From the NCBI GenBank assembly GCA_905203475.1, contig CAJKWD010000004.1:1-51295 (forward strand): a stretch of DNA of 51,295 bases, written 5' to 3'. The translations under genes were made by a program, and so were the position numbers. The notes under the pieces are model-generated. The model had not been told where the DNA came from. It saw only the letters and a list, made by a program, of their open reading frames with translations, and made no database searches. This stretch comes from an uncultured Acholeplasmataceae bacterium (GTDB lineage: Bacteria > Bacillota_I > Bacilli_A > RF39 > UBA660). Position 1 is the stretch's first letter; every line of letters starts with the position of its first letter. This document shows positions 16,254 to 25,490 of this stretch, one piece after another.

Positions 16254-16272
16254 AAACTCTCACCTTAACCTT

Positions 16273-16301
16273 ATTATACAGAAACTAGTACATAAAAACA
16301 A
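16273..16301 (-). promoter_or_regulatory. promoter of the Cys-rich membrane protein gene
   Basis: TTGTTT (16296-16301), 17 bp, TATAAT (16273-16278); AAGGTGAG follows as ribosome-binding site. Confidence 0.6.
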
Positions 16302-16331
16302 TTTTTAGTGATTATTTTGACAATAATTTAC

Positions 16332-16359
16332 AAAAAAAGTTGAGATAATCTCAACTTTT
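16332..16359 (-). terminator. rpoBC terminator
   Basis: Stem GTTGAGA/TCTCAAC (16339-16345, 16349-16355) extendable by A-T pairs, 3-nt loop, T run; it abuts the rpoC stop. Confidence 0.9.
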
Positions 16360-19300
16360 TAGTCCATTAATTCTTGTTCTAAGGCTTCTAGAGGTTCATC
16401 TTGGAATAAATCATTTTCCAAATGGTAAGTTGCATTACGATATTCTTTTGCTCCTGTACCAGCTGGGATTAATTTACCAATGATAACTGTTTCTTTTAAT
16501 CCATTCAAGTGGTCTACTTTTCCATGAATTGCAGCATCTGTTAAGATACGTGTTGTTTCTTGGAAGGAAGCAGCAGATAAGAATGAATCTGTTTCTAGAC
16601 TTGCTTTTGTAATACCAAGTAATACTGGTCTACCCGTTGCAGGTCTTTTTCCTTCTAGAATTAATCCTTTATTTGCTTCTGTGAATTGATTAATATTTAC
16701 CATTGTTCCTGGTAAGAATAAACTATCACCAGAATTAATGATCTTAATCTTAGAAATCATACGTCTTGCCATGATTTCAACGTGTTTATCAGAAATATCA
16801 ACACCTTGAGAACGATATACTTTTTGGATTTCTAACAGAATATATTGTTGAACTGTAATTGGATCTGTTACAACAAGTAATTCTTTTGGATTGATTGCTC
16901 CGTGTGTTAAACGTTCTCCAGCACGTACTTCTTGTCCTTTTTCAACATCAAGTTTTGCTCCATAGTTAGAAGTATGTTCTTTCTTATCAGCGTCATTTGC
17001 AACAGTAATTACAAATTTACCATTTTGTTCTTCAATATTTGTAACAACTCCATTGATTTCAGAAATTGTTGCTTTACCTTTTGGATTACGTGCTTCAAAG
17101 ATTTCTTGTACACGAGGAAGACCTTGTGTAATATCATCTCCACCAGCAACTCCTCCAGTATTGAAGTTTCTCATGGTTAACTGAGTACCAGGTTCACCAA
17201 TTGATTGTGCAGCCATAATACCAACTGCTTCTCCTACTTCTACAACATGACCAGTTGCAAGGTTACGTCCATAACATTTACGACATACACCATGATCTGT
17301 TTTACAAGTAAGTACCGTTCTAATTGGAACTTTGGTAATACCTGCTTTAATAATTTTATCAGCAATTTGCTCTGTAATGTAATCATTACGTTCAGCAATG
17401 ACTTCTTTTGTTTCTGGGTTGATAATTCTCTTATTTGCATATCTACCAATGATACGATCTTCTAATGATTCGATTACTGTACCATCGTTTTCATTGATAA
17501 ATGCTTCTACTAAGATACCTTGATCTGTACCACAGTCTTCTTCTTTTACGATAACATCTTGAACAACGTCTACTAAACGTCTTGTTAAATATCCAGCTTC
17601 AGCTGTTTTTAATGCTGTATCAACGGCTCCTTTACGAGCACCGTGTGTTGATAAGAAGAATTCATTGATCTTCATACCTTCACTAAATGAAGAAGTAACT
17701 GGGATTTCAACTTGTCCTCCACTTGGTTTTGCGAATAATCCACGCATACCAACTAATTGGGTATAACTTCCGATATCTCCACGGGCTTTTGAACGAATCA
17801 TTGTCGCAATAGAATTATCTGGATGTTCTTTTAACCATTCTTCTAGACTAGCAGAAATTTTGTTTTTCGCTTTCGTCCAAATATCGATAACTTGGTTATA
17901 ACGTTCTTCATCTGTAATTAATCCACGTTTGAATTGTTTGTTGATTTTATCAACCATTGCTTGACTTTCTTCTAGAATTTCTTTCTTATCTTCACTTTCA
18001 ACAACATCTGAAATCGCAATACTAATTCCTGATAATGTAGAGTGTTTAAATCCTAAATCTTTTAATTTATCAAGCATAACAGATGTTTCTGTTGTTTGAT
18101 ATCTCTTATATACTTGGGCAATCAATTTTTCTAATACCTTTTTATTAAATGCTTCTACTAAAGGCATTTCACTAATTGCTTTTCTAATATCAGTTCCTCT
18201 ATTTAAGAAATACTTAGATGGTGTTACACCTTCGATATTTTCTGTTGTTCCATCGTTAATATATTGGAAAGAATCTGGGAAAATTTCATTGAAAATTAAT
18301 TTACCAGGTGTTGTTACTAAATACTTATTCATATAAGTATCTGGGAAAATTTTATGTTTAAATGAATTTACTGGAATTGCAATACGAGTATGAAGTGTAA
18401 TTTCACGTCTTTCATATGCCATAAGTGCTTCATTATCATCTTTAAATACTCTTCCTTCACCAGGTAACCCTGCTTTTTCCAAAGTAATGTAATAGTTACC
18501 AAGTACGATATCTTGTCCAGGCGTAACGATTGGTTTTCCATCCTTTGGACTTAAAATGTTGTTAGCACCTAACATTAAAAGTCTTGCTTCAGCTTGTGCT
18601 TCTTCTGTAATAGGTACGTGAACAGCCATTTGGTCTCCATCGAAGTCTGCGTTAAATGCAGTACATACAAGTGGATGTAAACGAATTGCTCGACCATTGA
18701 TTAACTTTGGTTCAAATGCTTGAATACCAAGTCTATGTAATGTAGGAGCACGGTTTAACATAACTGGGTGTTCTTTAATCTTTTCTTCAACAACATCCCA
18801 TACTCTTGGATCTTGGTTATCGATCATTCTCTTTGCAGCTTTAATATTGCTTGCGATTTCTTTTGAAACTAAACCGTTAATAACATGTGGTTTAAATAAT
18901 TCTAGTGCCATCTCTTTTGGAATACCACATTCATACATTTTTAAATCTGGTCCAATTACGATAACACTACGTCCAGAATAGTCAACACGTTTACCAAGTA
19001 AGTTTTGACGGAAACGTCCTTGTTTTCCTTTTAACATACTAGATAATGATTTTAATGGTCTATTTCCTGGACCAGTAATATTACGTCCACGACGTCCGTT
19101 ATCAAATAGAGCGTCTACTGCTTCTTGTAACATACGTTTTTCATTTTGAATGATGATAGTAGGAGCTCCTAATTCCATCAATTTCTTTAAACGATTGTTA
19201 CGGTTAATAACACGACGATATAAGTCATTTAAATCACTTGTCGCAAATCTTCCACCATCTAATTGAATCATTGGACGAAGTTCTGGTGGAATTACTGGAA

Positions 19301-19997
19301 GTGCTGTTAAAATCATCCATTCTGGACGGTTTCCACTTTCATAGAAAGCATCTAACACATCTAAACGTTTGATTAAACGAACACGTCTTTGACTTTGTGT
19401 ATCTTTAATTTCATCTAATTCTTTTTTAATTTCATCAATAGAAGCTTTTAAATCAACTTGTTCTAAAAGTTCTTTAATTGCTTCTGCACCCATTCCAACA
19501 CGGAATGTATCCCCATACTTTTCATAATAAGCACGGTATTCTTTATCACTGATAATTTGTTTTTTCTCTAGTGGTGCTGGTCCTGGATCAAGTACAACAT
19601 AACTAACGAAATATAATACTTCTTCCAAATCTCTTGGACTCATATCAAGGACAAGTCCCATACGAGATGGAATTCCTTTAAAGAACCAGATGTGAGACAC
19701 TGGAGTAGCAAGTTCAATATGTCCCATACGTTCACGACGTACTTTACTTCTAGTAACTTCTACTCCACAACGATCACATACAATATTTTTATATCTTAAA
19801 CGTTTATACTTTCCACAAGCACATTCAAAATCTTTGGTTGGACCAAAAATCTTTTCGCAGAAAAGTCCATCTCTTTCTGGTTTTAAGGTTCTATAATTAA
19901 TGGTTTCTGCTTTCTTTACTTCACCATAAGACCAAGAACGAATCTTTTCAGGAGAAGCAATTCCAATTCTAATTCCTTCAAAACTATTTGCATCCAT
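16359..19997 (-). CDS. rpoC: RNA polymerase subunit beta'
   Basis: Catalytic large subunit of RNA polymerase. The 1212 residues start MDANSFEGIRIGIASPEKI. An N-terminal zinc site (CACGK and CDRCG at about 60-80), the clamp, and the absolutely conserved NADFDGDQM that holds the active-site Mg near residue 455 are present. The trigger loop/bridge helix region (SFSEGMKINEFFLSTHGARKG) and second zinc site (DCG, CKTDHGVCRKC) follow. Length is typical of Firmicutes with no large insertion. Its ATG overlaps the rpoB stop by one base. A terminator follows directly. Confidence 0.98.
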   Translation of the reverse strand: MDANSFEGIRIGIASPEKIRSWSYGEVKKAETINYRTLKPERDGLFCEKIFGPTKDFECACGKYKRLRYKNIVCDRCGVEVTRSKVRRERMGHIELATPVSHIWFFKGIPSRMGLVLDMSPRDLEEVLYFVSYVVLDPGPAPLEKKQIISDKEYRAYYEKYGDTFRVGMGAEAIKELLEQVDLKASIDEIKKELDEIKDTQSQRRVRLIKRLDVLDAFYESGNRPEWMILTALPVIPPELRPMIQLDGGRFATSDLNDLYRRVINRNNRLKKLMELGAPTIIIQNEKRMLQEAVDALFDNGRRGRNITGPGNRPLKSLSSMLKGKQGRFRQNLLGKRVDYSGRSVIVIGPDLKMYECGIPKEMALELFKPHVINGLVSKEIASNIKAAKRMIDNQDPRVWDVVEEKIKEHPVMLNRAPTLHRLGIQAFEPKLINGRAIRLHPLVCTAFNADFDGDQMAVHVPITEEAQAEARLLMLGANNILSPKDGKPIVTPGQDIVLGNYYITLEKAGLPGEGRVFKDDNEALMAYERREITLHTRIAIPVNSFKHKIFPDTYMNKYLVTTPGKLIFNEIFPDSFQYINDGTTENIEGVTPSKYFLNRGTDIRKAISEMPLVEAFNKKVLEKLIAQVYKRYQTTETSVMLDKLKDLGFKHSTLSGISIAISDVVESEDKKEILEESQAMVDKINKQFKRGLITDEERYNQVIDIWTKAKNKISASLEEWLKEHPDNSIATMIRSKARGDIGSYTQLVGMRGLFAKPSGGQVEIPVTSSFSEGMKINEFFLSTHGARKGAVDTALKTAEAGYLTRRLVDVVQDVIVKEEDCGTDQGILVEAFINENDGTVIESLEDRIIGRYANKRIINPETKEVIAERNDYITEQIADKIIKAGITKVPIRTVLTCKTDHGVCRKCYGRNLATGHVVEVGEAVGIMAAQSIGEPGTQLTMRNFNTGGVAGGDDITQGLPRVQEIFEARNPKGKATISEINGVVTNIEEQNGKFVITVANDADKKEHTSNYGAKLDVEKGQEVRAGERLTHGAINPKELLVVTDPITVQQYILLEIQKVYRSQGVDISDKHVEIMARRMISKIKIINSGDSLFLPGTMVNINQFTEANKGLILEGKRPATGRPVLLGITKASLETDSFLSAASFQETTRILTDAAIHGKVDHLNGLKETVIIGKLIPAGTGAKEYRNATYHLENDLFQDEPLEALEQELMD

Positions 19998-22900
19998 TAA
20001 TCTTCATCCCCCTCTACACCGTTTTCTACATTCATAATATCTTCATCTGTAGGACCTTCTAAATCATCTAAGTTTTCTTCTTCATCGATGGTATCTTCAA
20101 ATTCTTCTTCTACTTGTTCTTCGTTTTCAGCAACATCTAATTCCAATTTTTTTTCAGTAATTGGTTCTTTTTCCACTTCTTCATTTGTTAAGTAGATATC
20201 TTTTTCTTCCTCTTCTAAGTCTTTTAACTCTTTGAATTCTCCCTTATCATTTAAGATTGTAATATCAAGTCCAAGTGCTTGGAATTCTTTCATTAATACT
20301 CTAAATGATTCTGGAATACTACTTGGTGGGATTGGTGTTCCTTTGACAAGTGCTTCATATACTTTTACACGACCAACTACATCATCTGATTTAATTGTCA
20401 TCATTTCTTGAAGTACATGTGCTGCACCATAAGCATAAAGTGCCCATACTTCCATTTCTCCGAAACGTTGTCCACCCATTTGTGCTTTACCTCCAAGAGG
20501 TTGTTGCGTAACAAGTGAGTATGGTCCAGTAGAACGAGCATGTAATTTATCATCAACCATGTGGTGAAGTTTAATCATATACATAACTCCTACCCCAATA
20601 CGGTTATCAAATAATTCACCAGTACGTCCATCACGTAACCATTCTTTTCCATCTTCAGGAAGTCCTGCTTCTTTTAAAGCATCGATAATTTCTTCTCTTG
20701 TTGCTCCGTCAAATACTGGTGTTGCAACATGGATATCAAGTGCTTGCGCAGCATATCCTAAATGCATTTCTAGAATTTGTCCTAAGTTCATACGAGAAGG
20801 AACTCCAAGTGGGTTTAAAATAATGTCCACTGGTCTACCATCTGGTAAATATGGCATATCTTCCTCTGGTAAAATAAGAGAAATAACACCTTTATTACCA
20901 TGACGTCCTGCCATTTTATCTCCAACGCTAATCTTACGTTTTTGAGCAATGTATACACGAATAATCTTACTAACTCCAGCAGGTAACTCATCAGAGTTTT
21001 CCTTTGTAAAGATTTTAATATCGTGAACAATACCTTCTCCACCATGTGGTACACGAAGCGAAGTATCTCTTACTTCACGTGTCTTTTCTCCAAAGATTGC
21101 ATGTAATAATTTTTCTTCACTTGTAAGTTCGGCCATACCTTTAGGTGTAACTTTACCTACTAAAATATCATCGTCTTTTACTTCTGTACCAATACGAATA
21201 ATACCATTTTCATCTAAGTTCTTACGTGCTTCTTCTCCGACATTTGGAATATCACGCGTAAACTCTTCAGGTCCAAGTTTCGTATCACGACATTCAATAT
21301 CATGAACAGAAATATGAATAGATGTATAAACATCATCTTTAACTAAACGTTCATTTAAGATAACTGCATCCTCATAGTTATAACCATTGAAGTTCATAAA
21401 AGCAACGGTTACGTTCTTACCAAGAGCAAGTTCTCCTTTATCGATAGATGGTCCATCGGCGATTACTTCACCAGCGTGAACTTTGTCACCAAGTCTAACA
21501 ATTGGAGTTTGATGATAACAAGTACCATTATTACTTCTTTCAAAACCATTTAAATAATAAGTATCTGTTTTACCAACTGTTTTTACCATAATCTTACGAC
21601 CATCAACATATTCTACAACACCATCTGCTTTAGCAATTACAACAGCTCCAGAATCTCTTGCTGCAATAGCTTCAATTCCTGTACCTACACGTGGTGCTTC
21701 TGCTTTTAATAGTGGAATTGCTTGACGTTGCATGTTAGAACCCATAAGAGCACGTTTCCCATCGTCATGCTCCAAGAATGGAATTCCACTGGTTGTAATA
21801 GATACAACTTGTTGTGGAGAAACGTCCATATAATCTACTTGTTCTTTCTTAACAATTACGTTTTCTCCTTGATAACGAGCAGGAATCTTATCATCCATAA
21901 TCATATCGTCTTTAATTGTAACTGTTGGTTGGGCGATATAGTAATCTAATTCTTCATCTGCCGTCATGTAAGTAATTTCATCTGTTAATTTACAGTGATC
22001 AATTTTACGGTATGGAGTCATAATAAATCCATATTCATTCACTCTTGCATAACTTGATAATGAAGTAATAAGTCCAATGTTAGGTCCTTCTGGTGACTCA
22101 ATTGGACATAGACGTCCGTAGTGAGATGGGTTAACATCACGTACTTCCATACCGGCACGATCACGTGATAATCCCCCAGGTCCTAAGCTAGATAAACGTC
22201 TTTTATTTGTAAGTTCTGCTACTGGGTTTGTTTGATCCATGAATTGTGATAATTGACTACTACCAAAGAATTCTTTAATACTTGCCGTAAGTGGTCTAAT
22301 ATTAATTAATGATTTTGGTGTTACTTCTGTAATCTCTTGTGTAGACATACGATCACGAATCACACGTTCAATACGACTAATTCCAATACGGAATTGATTT
22401 TGTAAAAGTTCCCCTACTTGACGAACACGACGATTTGATAAGTGGTCAATTTCATCAAAACTTCCAATTCCATCTAGTAAGTTTAAATAATAAGACACAC
22501 TGGCATAAACATCAGAAATTGTTAAACGTTTTTCTTGAATTGATTGATCATTACCAATTACTTTTACAACAACATCTGGATTTTTCTTAGAATATACTTT
22601 TACAATTTGTACTTTATCATAAGTGTCTAAATCACGATTAATTAATACTTCTGTTACTCCAAAGCCATTTTTCATAGCACTTGCAACTGCTGCCATATTT
22701 TCTTTTGTAACAGTCTCTCCTGCTTTTAAAACAACTTCTTTGCCATCTTTAATATCTTCCGCAACACGACATCCAAGTAAACGATCCATAATATTTAATT
22801 TACGATTAAATTTATAACGTCCTACTTTAGCAAGTTCATAACGGAATGAATCGAAGAATCTAGAAATTAATTGGTTCTTCGCACTATCTAATGTAGATGG

Positions 22901-23647
22901 TTCTCCTGGTCTTAATTTTGAATGAATATCAATTAAGGCTTCATCGGTATTTTTATTGGTATCTTTTTCAATTGTCTTTGTAAGATATCCAGCTTCATCT
23001 TTTCCATCCACACAGAATAAATCTAAAATATCTTCATCATTAGAAAGTCCTAATGCACGAAGTAATGTTGTAATAGGTACTTTACGAGTACGATCAATAC
23101 GAACATAGATAACATCTCTGGCATCTAATTCATATTCTAGCCACGTTCCACGTGTTGGAATTAATTGTGATGTAATCACTAAACGTTCATTCTTATCGAT
23201 TTCACGTCCAAAATAAACACTTGGAGAACGAACTAATTGTGATACAATAACACGTTCTGCCCCATTGATGATGAAAGTACCACTTTCCGTCATAATAGGC
23301 ATGTCCCCTAAATAAATCTCTTGTTCTTTGACTTCTCCAGTTTCCTGGTTAAAAAGTCTAGCTTGTACTTTTAAAGGTGCAGCATAAGTCGCATTCTTTT
23401 CTTTGCATCCTTTAATAGAATAGCGAGGTTCATCAAATGAGTATTCTCCAAATTCAAGCGAAAGATTTCCAGTAAAACTCTCTACTGGAAAGATATCGTC
23501 AAATACTTCTTTAATTCCCTCTGTCATGAATAAATCATAACTCTTTTTTTGAATTTCTAGTAAATTACCAAGTTGAATTGCATTCTTTGTCTTCGCATAA
23601 TTGCGTCTTTCTCGGTGATCCCCAAATTTTGTAACTGTGTAAGCCAT
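19997..23647 (-). CDS. rpoB: RNA polymerase subunit beta
   Basis: Catalytic subunit of RNA polymerase, 1216 residues. The rifampicin-binding fork region reads SQLSQFMDQ, then ELTNKRRLSSLGPGG; Asn481 replaces the His usual at the E. coli 526 position, a change known to give natural rifampicin resistance in Mollicutes. Downstream are MEVRDVNPSHYGR, NFNGYNYEDA and GDKMAGRHGNKGV. The C-terminus carries an acidic tail of about 70 residues (Glu/Asp-rich, from about 1145), common in low-GC Firmicutes. RBS AGGGGTGAAGGA. Transcribed from the promoter at 23721-23749 with rpoC, and perhaps also from rplJ readthrough. Confidence 0.98.
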   Translation of the reverse strand: MAYTVTKFGDHRERRNYAKTKNAIQLGNLLEIQKKSYDLFMTEGIKEVFDDIFPVESFTGNLSLEFGEYSFDEPRYSIKGCKEKNATYAAPLKVQARLFNQETGEVKEQEIYLGDMPIMTESGTFIINGAERVIVSQLVRSPSVYFGREIDKNERLVITSQLIPTRGTWLEYELDARDVIYVRIDRTRKVPITTLLRALGLSNDEDILDLFCVDGKDEAGYLTKTIEKDTNKNTDEALIDIHSKLRPGEPSTLDSAKNQLISRFFDSFRYELAKVGRYKFNRKLNIMDRLLGCRVAEDIKDGKEVVLKAGETVTKENMAAVASAMKNGFGVTEVLINRDLDTYDKVQIVKVYSKKNPDVVVKVIGNDQSIQEKRLTISDVYASVSYYLNLLDGIGSFDEIDHLSNRRVRQVGELLQNQFRIGISRIERVIRDRMSTQEITEVTPKSLINIRPLTASIKEFFGSSQLSQFMDQTNPVAELTNKRRLSSLGPGGLSRDRAGMEVRDVNPSHYGRLCPIESPEGPNIGLITSLSSYARVNEYGFIMTPYRKIDHCKLTDEITYMTADEELDYYIAQPTVTIKDDMIMDDKIPARYQGENVIVKKEQVDYMDVSPQQVVSITTSGIPFLEHDDGKRALMGSNMQRQAIPLLKAEAPRVGTGIEAIAARDSGAVVIAKADGVVEYVDGRKIMVKTVGKTDTYYLNGFERSNNGTCYHQTPIVRLGDKVHAGEVIADGPSIDKGELALGKNVTVAFMNFNGYNYEDAVILNERLVKDDVYTSIHISVHDIECRDTKLGPEEFTRDIPNVGEEARKNLDENGIIRIGTEVKDDDILVGKVTPKGMAELTSEEKLLHAIFGEKTREVRDTSLRVPHGGEGIVHDIKIFTKENSDELPAGVSKIIRVYIAQKRKISVGDKMAGRHGNKGVISLILPEEDMPYLPDGRPVDIILNPLGVPSRMNLGQILEMHLGYAAQALDIHVATPVFDGATREEIIDALKEAGLPEDGKEWLRDGRTGELFDNRIGVGVMYMIKLHHMVDDKLHARSTGPYSLVTQQPLGGKAQMGGQRFGEMEVWALYAYGAAHVLQEMMTIKSDDVVGRVKVYEALVKGTPIPPSSIPESFRVLMKEFQALGLDITILNDKGEFKELKDLEEEEKDIYLTNEEVEKEPITEKKLELDVAENEEQVEEEFEDTIDEEENLDDLEGPTDEDIMNVENGVEGDED

Positions 23648-23679
23648 TCCTTCACCCCTATAACTATATTAAACCATAC

Positions 23680-23707
23680 CATGTATTTTACAAAAAAGAA
23701 ATACATG
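23680..23707 (-). promoter_or_regulatory. hairpin in the rpoB leader
   Basis: 9-bp inverted repeat CATGTATTT/AAATACATG with a 10-nt loop between promoter and start; no T run after it, so it is not a terminator. Confidence 0.45.
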
Positions 23708-23720
23708 TAGCCAATGTATA

Positions 23721-23749
23721 ATTTTACGCTAATATGTGCAAATTGTCAA
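23721..23749 (-). promoter_or_regulatory. rpoBC promoter
   Basis: TTGACA (23744-23749), 17 bp, TAAAAT (23721-23726); the -35 lies on the end of the methyltransferase gene. Confidence 0.8.
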
Positions 23750-24336
23750 TTGGCTTTTAAACAAATTACATAAAAACCTTTATTTTTTGCAACAAGTGAT
23801 ACTTCATATTCTTCTTTCATATCTCTCATAACACTTTTTGCTCCTTGATCTTTATGTATTACAAAATAAATTGTTCCCCCTTTTTTCAGGTGTTCTTTTG
23901 CTGTTTTTAAAATTTCATATAATATCTTTTTGCCCACTCGAATGGGTGGATTTGTAACAATGTAATCGAATGTTTCGCTTACATTTTGATACATATCACT
24001 TTCATAGATATTAACGACTACGTCGTTTAATATAGCATTTTTCAAAGCCAAATTAAGACTTCTCTTATTAATATCAATCATGTGAATGTCTAAATTTTGA
24101 TTATACTTTTTTAAAAAGATTCCAATCGGTCCATATCCACAACCAAAGTCTAATACTTTACCATGTATTGTATCAATTGGAATACTTTCTAACAAAGTAC
24201 GAGTTCCAAAGTCTAATCCTTTTTTAGAGAAGACTCCATGATCCGTAATAAATGATAAATCTATATTACGAATTCTAACTTGGTGGGTCATTTCTTGAGA
24301 TTTTAACTGTTCATCATTTGTAAAATAATGTCCCAA
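23746..24336 (-). CDS. RsmC-like rRNA (guanine-N2)-methyltransferase
   Basis: Class I SAM-dependent methyltransferase of the RsmC/YbxB group; E. coli RsmC modifies G1207 of 16S rRNA. The 196 residues carry the SAM-binding motif VLDFGCGYGPIGI (about 62-74), the acidic motif MIDIN and the catalytic NPPI motif (NPPIRVGKK, near 129). Only the catalytic domain is present, as in Firmicutes. The position between rplL and rpoB is the same as ybxB in Bacillus. The start is a TTG at 24336, supported by AGGAGG at 5 nt. A weak hairpin at 24364-24385 separates it from rplL. Confidence 0.88.
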   Translation of the reverse strand: MGHYFTNDEQLKSQEMTHQVRIRNIDLSFITDHGVFSKKGLDFGTRTLLESIPIDTIHGKVLDFGCGYGPIGIFLKKYNQNLDIHMIDINKRSLNLALKNAILNDVVVNIYESDMYQNVSETFDYIVTNPPIRVGKKILYEILKTAKEHLKKGGTIYFVIHKDQGAKSVMRDMKEEYEVSLVAKNKGFYVICLKAN

Positions 24337-24363
24337 AATATCCTCCTATTTATATACGAGCAA

Positions 24364-24385
24364 AGCCCATACAAAAGTACAGGCT
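24364..24385 (-). terminator. weak terminator or attenuator after rplL
   Basis: 9-bp stem with two G-U pairs (24364-24372, 24377-24385) and a TTTT loop, but a poor T tail; probably only reduces readthrough into rpoBC. Confidence 0.5.
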
Positions 24386-24406
24386 ATTTTTCATATATTA
24401 TTTGTC

Positions 24407-24778
24407 TTATTTTAATTCGATAGTAGCTCCAGCTTCTTCGAACTTAGCTTTTAATTCATTAGCTTCATCAGTGTTAACGTTTTCTTTAACAACTCCACCG
24501 TTGTCAGCAATTGCTTTTGCTTCTTTTAATCCAAGACCAGTTACATCACGAACGATTTTGATAACTGCAATCTTGTTAGCACCAGCACTTGTTAATGTTA
24601 CATTTACAGTACTTGGTCCTTCTTCTGTAGCAGCTCCAGCTTGTGGTGCAGCAGCAACTGCAACAGCACTTGGATCTACTCCAAATTCTTCTTTCATTGC
24701 ATCAACTAAATCTTTTACTTCAAGAATAGTCATTTCTTTTAAAGCACTAATGAATTCATCTCTTGTTAATTTTGCCAT
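24407..24778 (-). CDS. rplL: 50S ribosomal protein L7/L12
   Basis: Stalk protein that recruits translation GTPases. The 123 residues have the dimerisation N-terminus (MAKLTRDEFISALKEM), an Ala/Gly-rich hinge (about 38-53) and the C-terminal domain with KIAVIKIVRDVTGLGLKEAK and an EEAGATIELK end. It follows rplJ by 23 bp and shares its promoter and leader control. Confidence 0.97.
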   Translation of the reverse strand: MAKLTRDEFISALKEMTILEVKDLVDAMKEEFGVDPSAVAVAAAPQAGAATEEGPSTVNVTLTSAGANKIAVIKIVRDVTGLGLKEAKAIADNGGVVKENVNTDEANELKAKFEEAGATIELK

Positions 24779-24801
24779 TTTATATTCCTCCTTTAATTTT
24801 C

Positions 24802-25299
24802 TTACTCAGCTTTTTCTAAATCTTTACTATATAAATCTAAAGAAATAGAAAGGTCTCTTACAACACCCATAAGTCCTGCAGCTAATTGAGTTAATAGTAC
24901 ATCTCTTGATGGTACATTTGCAAGTTTATGTAATGTTTCTAAGTCTGTAATTTCACCGTCAACAATTCCGGCTTTAATTACTAATGCTTCATGTGATTTT
25001 GAAAAATCATTTAAAGCTTTTACTGGTGCAACTGCATCTGGTCCAAATGCAATTGCTTTTGGTCCAACTAGTTCAGCATCGAAATCATACTTTAATGCGT
25101 CAAATGCACGACGAGCTAATGTATTTTTATAGATTTTTAACTCTGAACCAGATTCTCTTAAGTTACGACGTAGTTCTTTTAAATCAGCATCTGTTAAACT
25201 AGCATATTCAAATAGAATAACACTACCAGCATTTTTTACTTTCTCTGAAATTTCATCTACAATCGCTTGTTTCTTTTCGAGAATTTTTTGATTTGCCAT
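24802..25299 (-). CDS. rplJ: 50S ribosomal protein L10
   Basis: Base of the ribosomal stalk: the N-terminal domain binds 23S rRNA and the C-terminal helix binds L7/L12 dimers. The 165 residues start MANQKILEKKQAIVDEI, with VLFEYASLTDADLKELR-like and GPKAIAFGPDAVAPVKAL regions visible, normal for Firmicutes. It is preceded by a classic L10 leader through which it controls its own synthesis together with L12. Confidence 0.96.
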   Translation of the reverse strand: MANQKILEKKQAIVDEISEKVKNAGSVILFEYASLTDADLKELRRNLRESGSELKIYKNTLARRAFDALKYDFDAELVGPKAIAFGPDAVAPVKALNDFSKSHEALVIKAGIVDGEITDLETLHKLANVPSRDVLLTQLAAGLMGVVRDLSISLDLYSKDLEKAE

Positions 25300-25340
25300 C
25301 TCTTTCGCCTCTCTTTCTCTTGTCTTTTATAGTGCGTAAT

Positions 25341-25455
25341 AAAAGTGTCTTACGACCATACCGCAAGACACTTCAAAAACTTTATTAAAAGTTCCTCGGC
25401 AGGATAATGTTTAAGCTTTCGCTCCCGCTGTCTACGGCACTAAATTCAAATTGAC
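25341..25455 (-). promoter_or_regulatory. L10 ribosomal-protein leader
   Basis: Contains the conserved L10 leader blocks TGCCGTAGACAGCGGGAGC (25421-25439) and CCTGCCGAGGAAC (25391-25403), followed by a 9-bp hairpin AAGTGTCTT/AAGACACTT (25343-25351, 25365-25373) and a T-rich tail. Known mechanism: the L10-L12 complex binds the leader and favours the terminator, giving feedback control of rplJL. Confidence 0.92.
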
Positions 25456-25461
25456 GATTAC

Positions 25462-25490
25462 ATTATATCATAGCAATCATTAATTGTCAA
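25462..25490 (-). promoter_or_regulatory. rplJL promoter
   Basis: Consensus TTGACA (25485-25490), 17 bp, TATAAT (25462-25467). The -35 box is written in the last sense codons of rplA. Confidence 0.88.

Noticed and set aside
24402..24848. Plus-strand open frame of 148 codons over rplL/rplJ
   Set aside because: It is the complement of rplL, with low-complexity Ala/Thr/Ser content and no ribosome-binding site.
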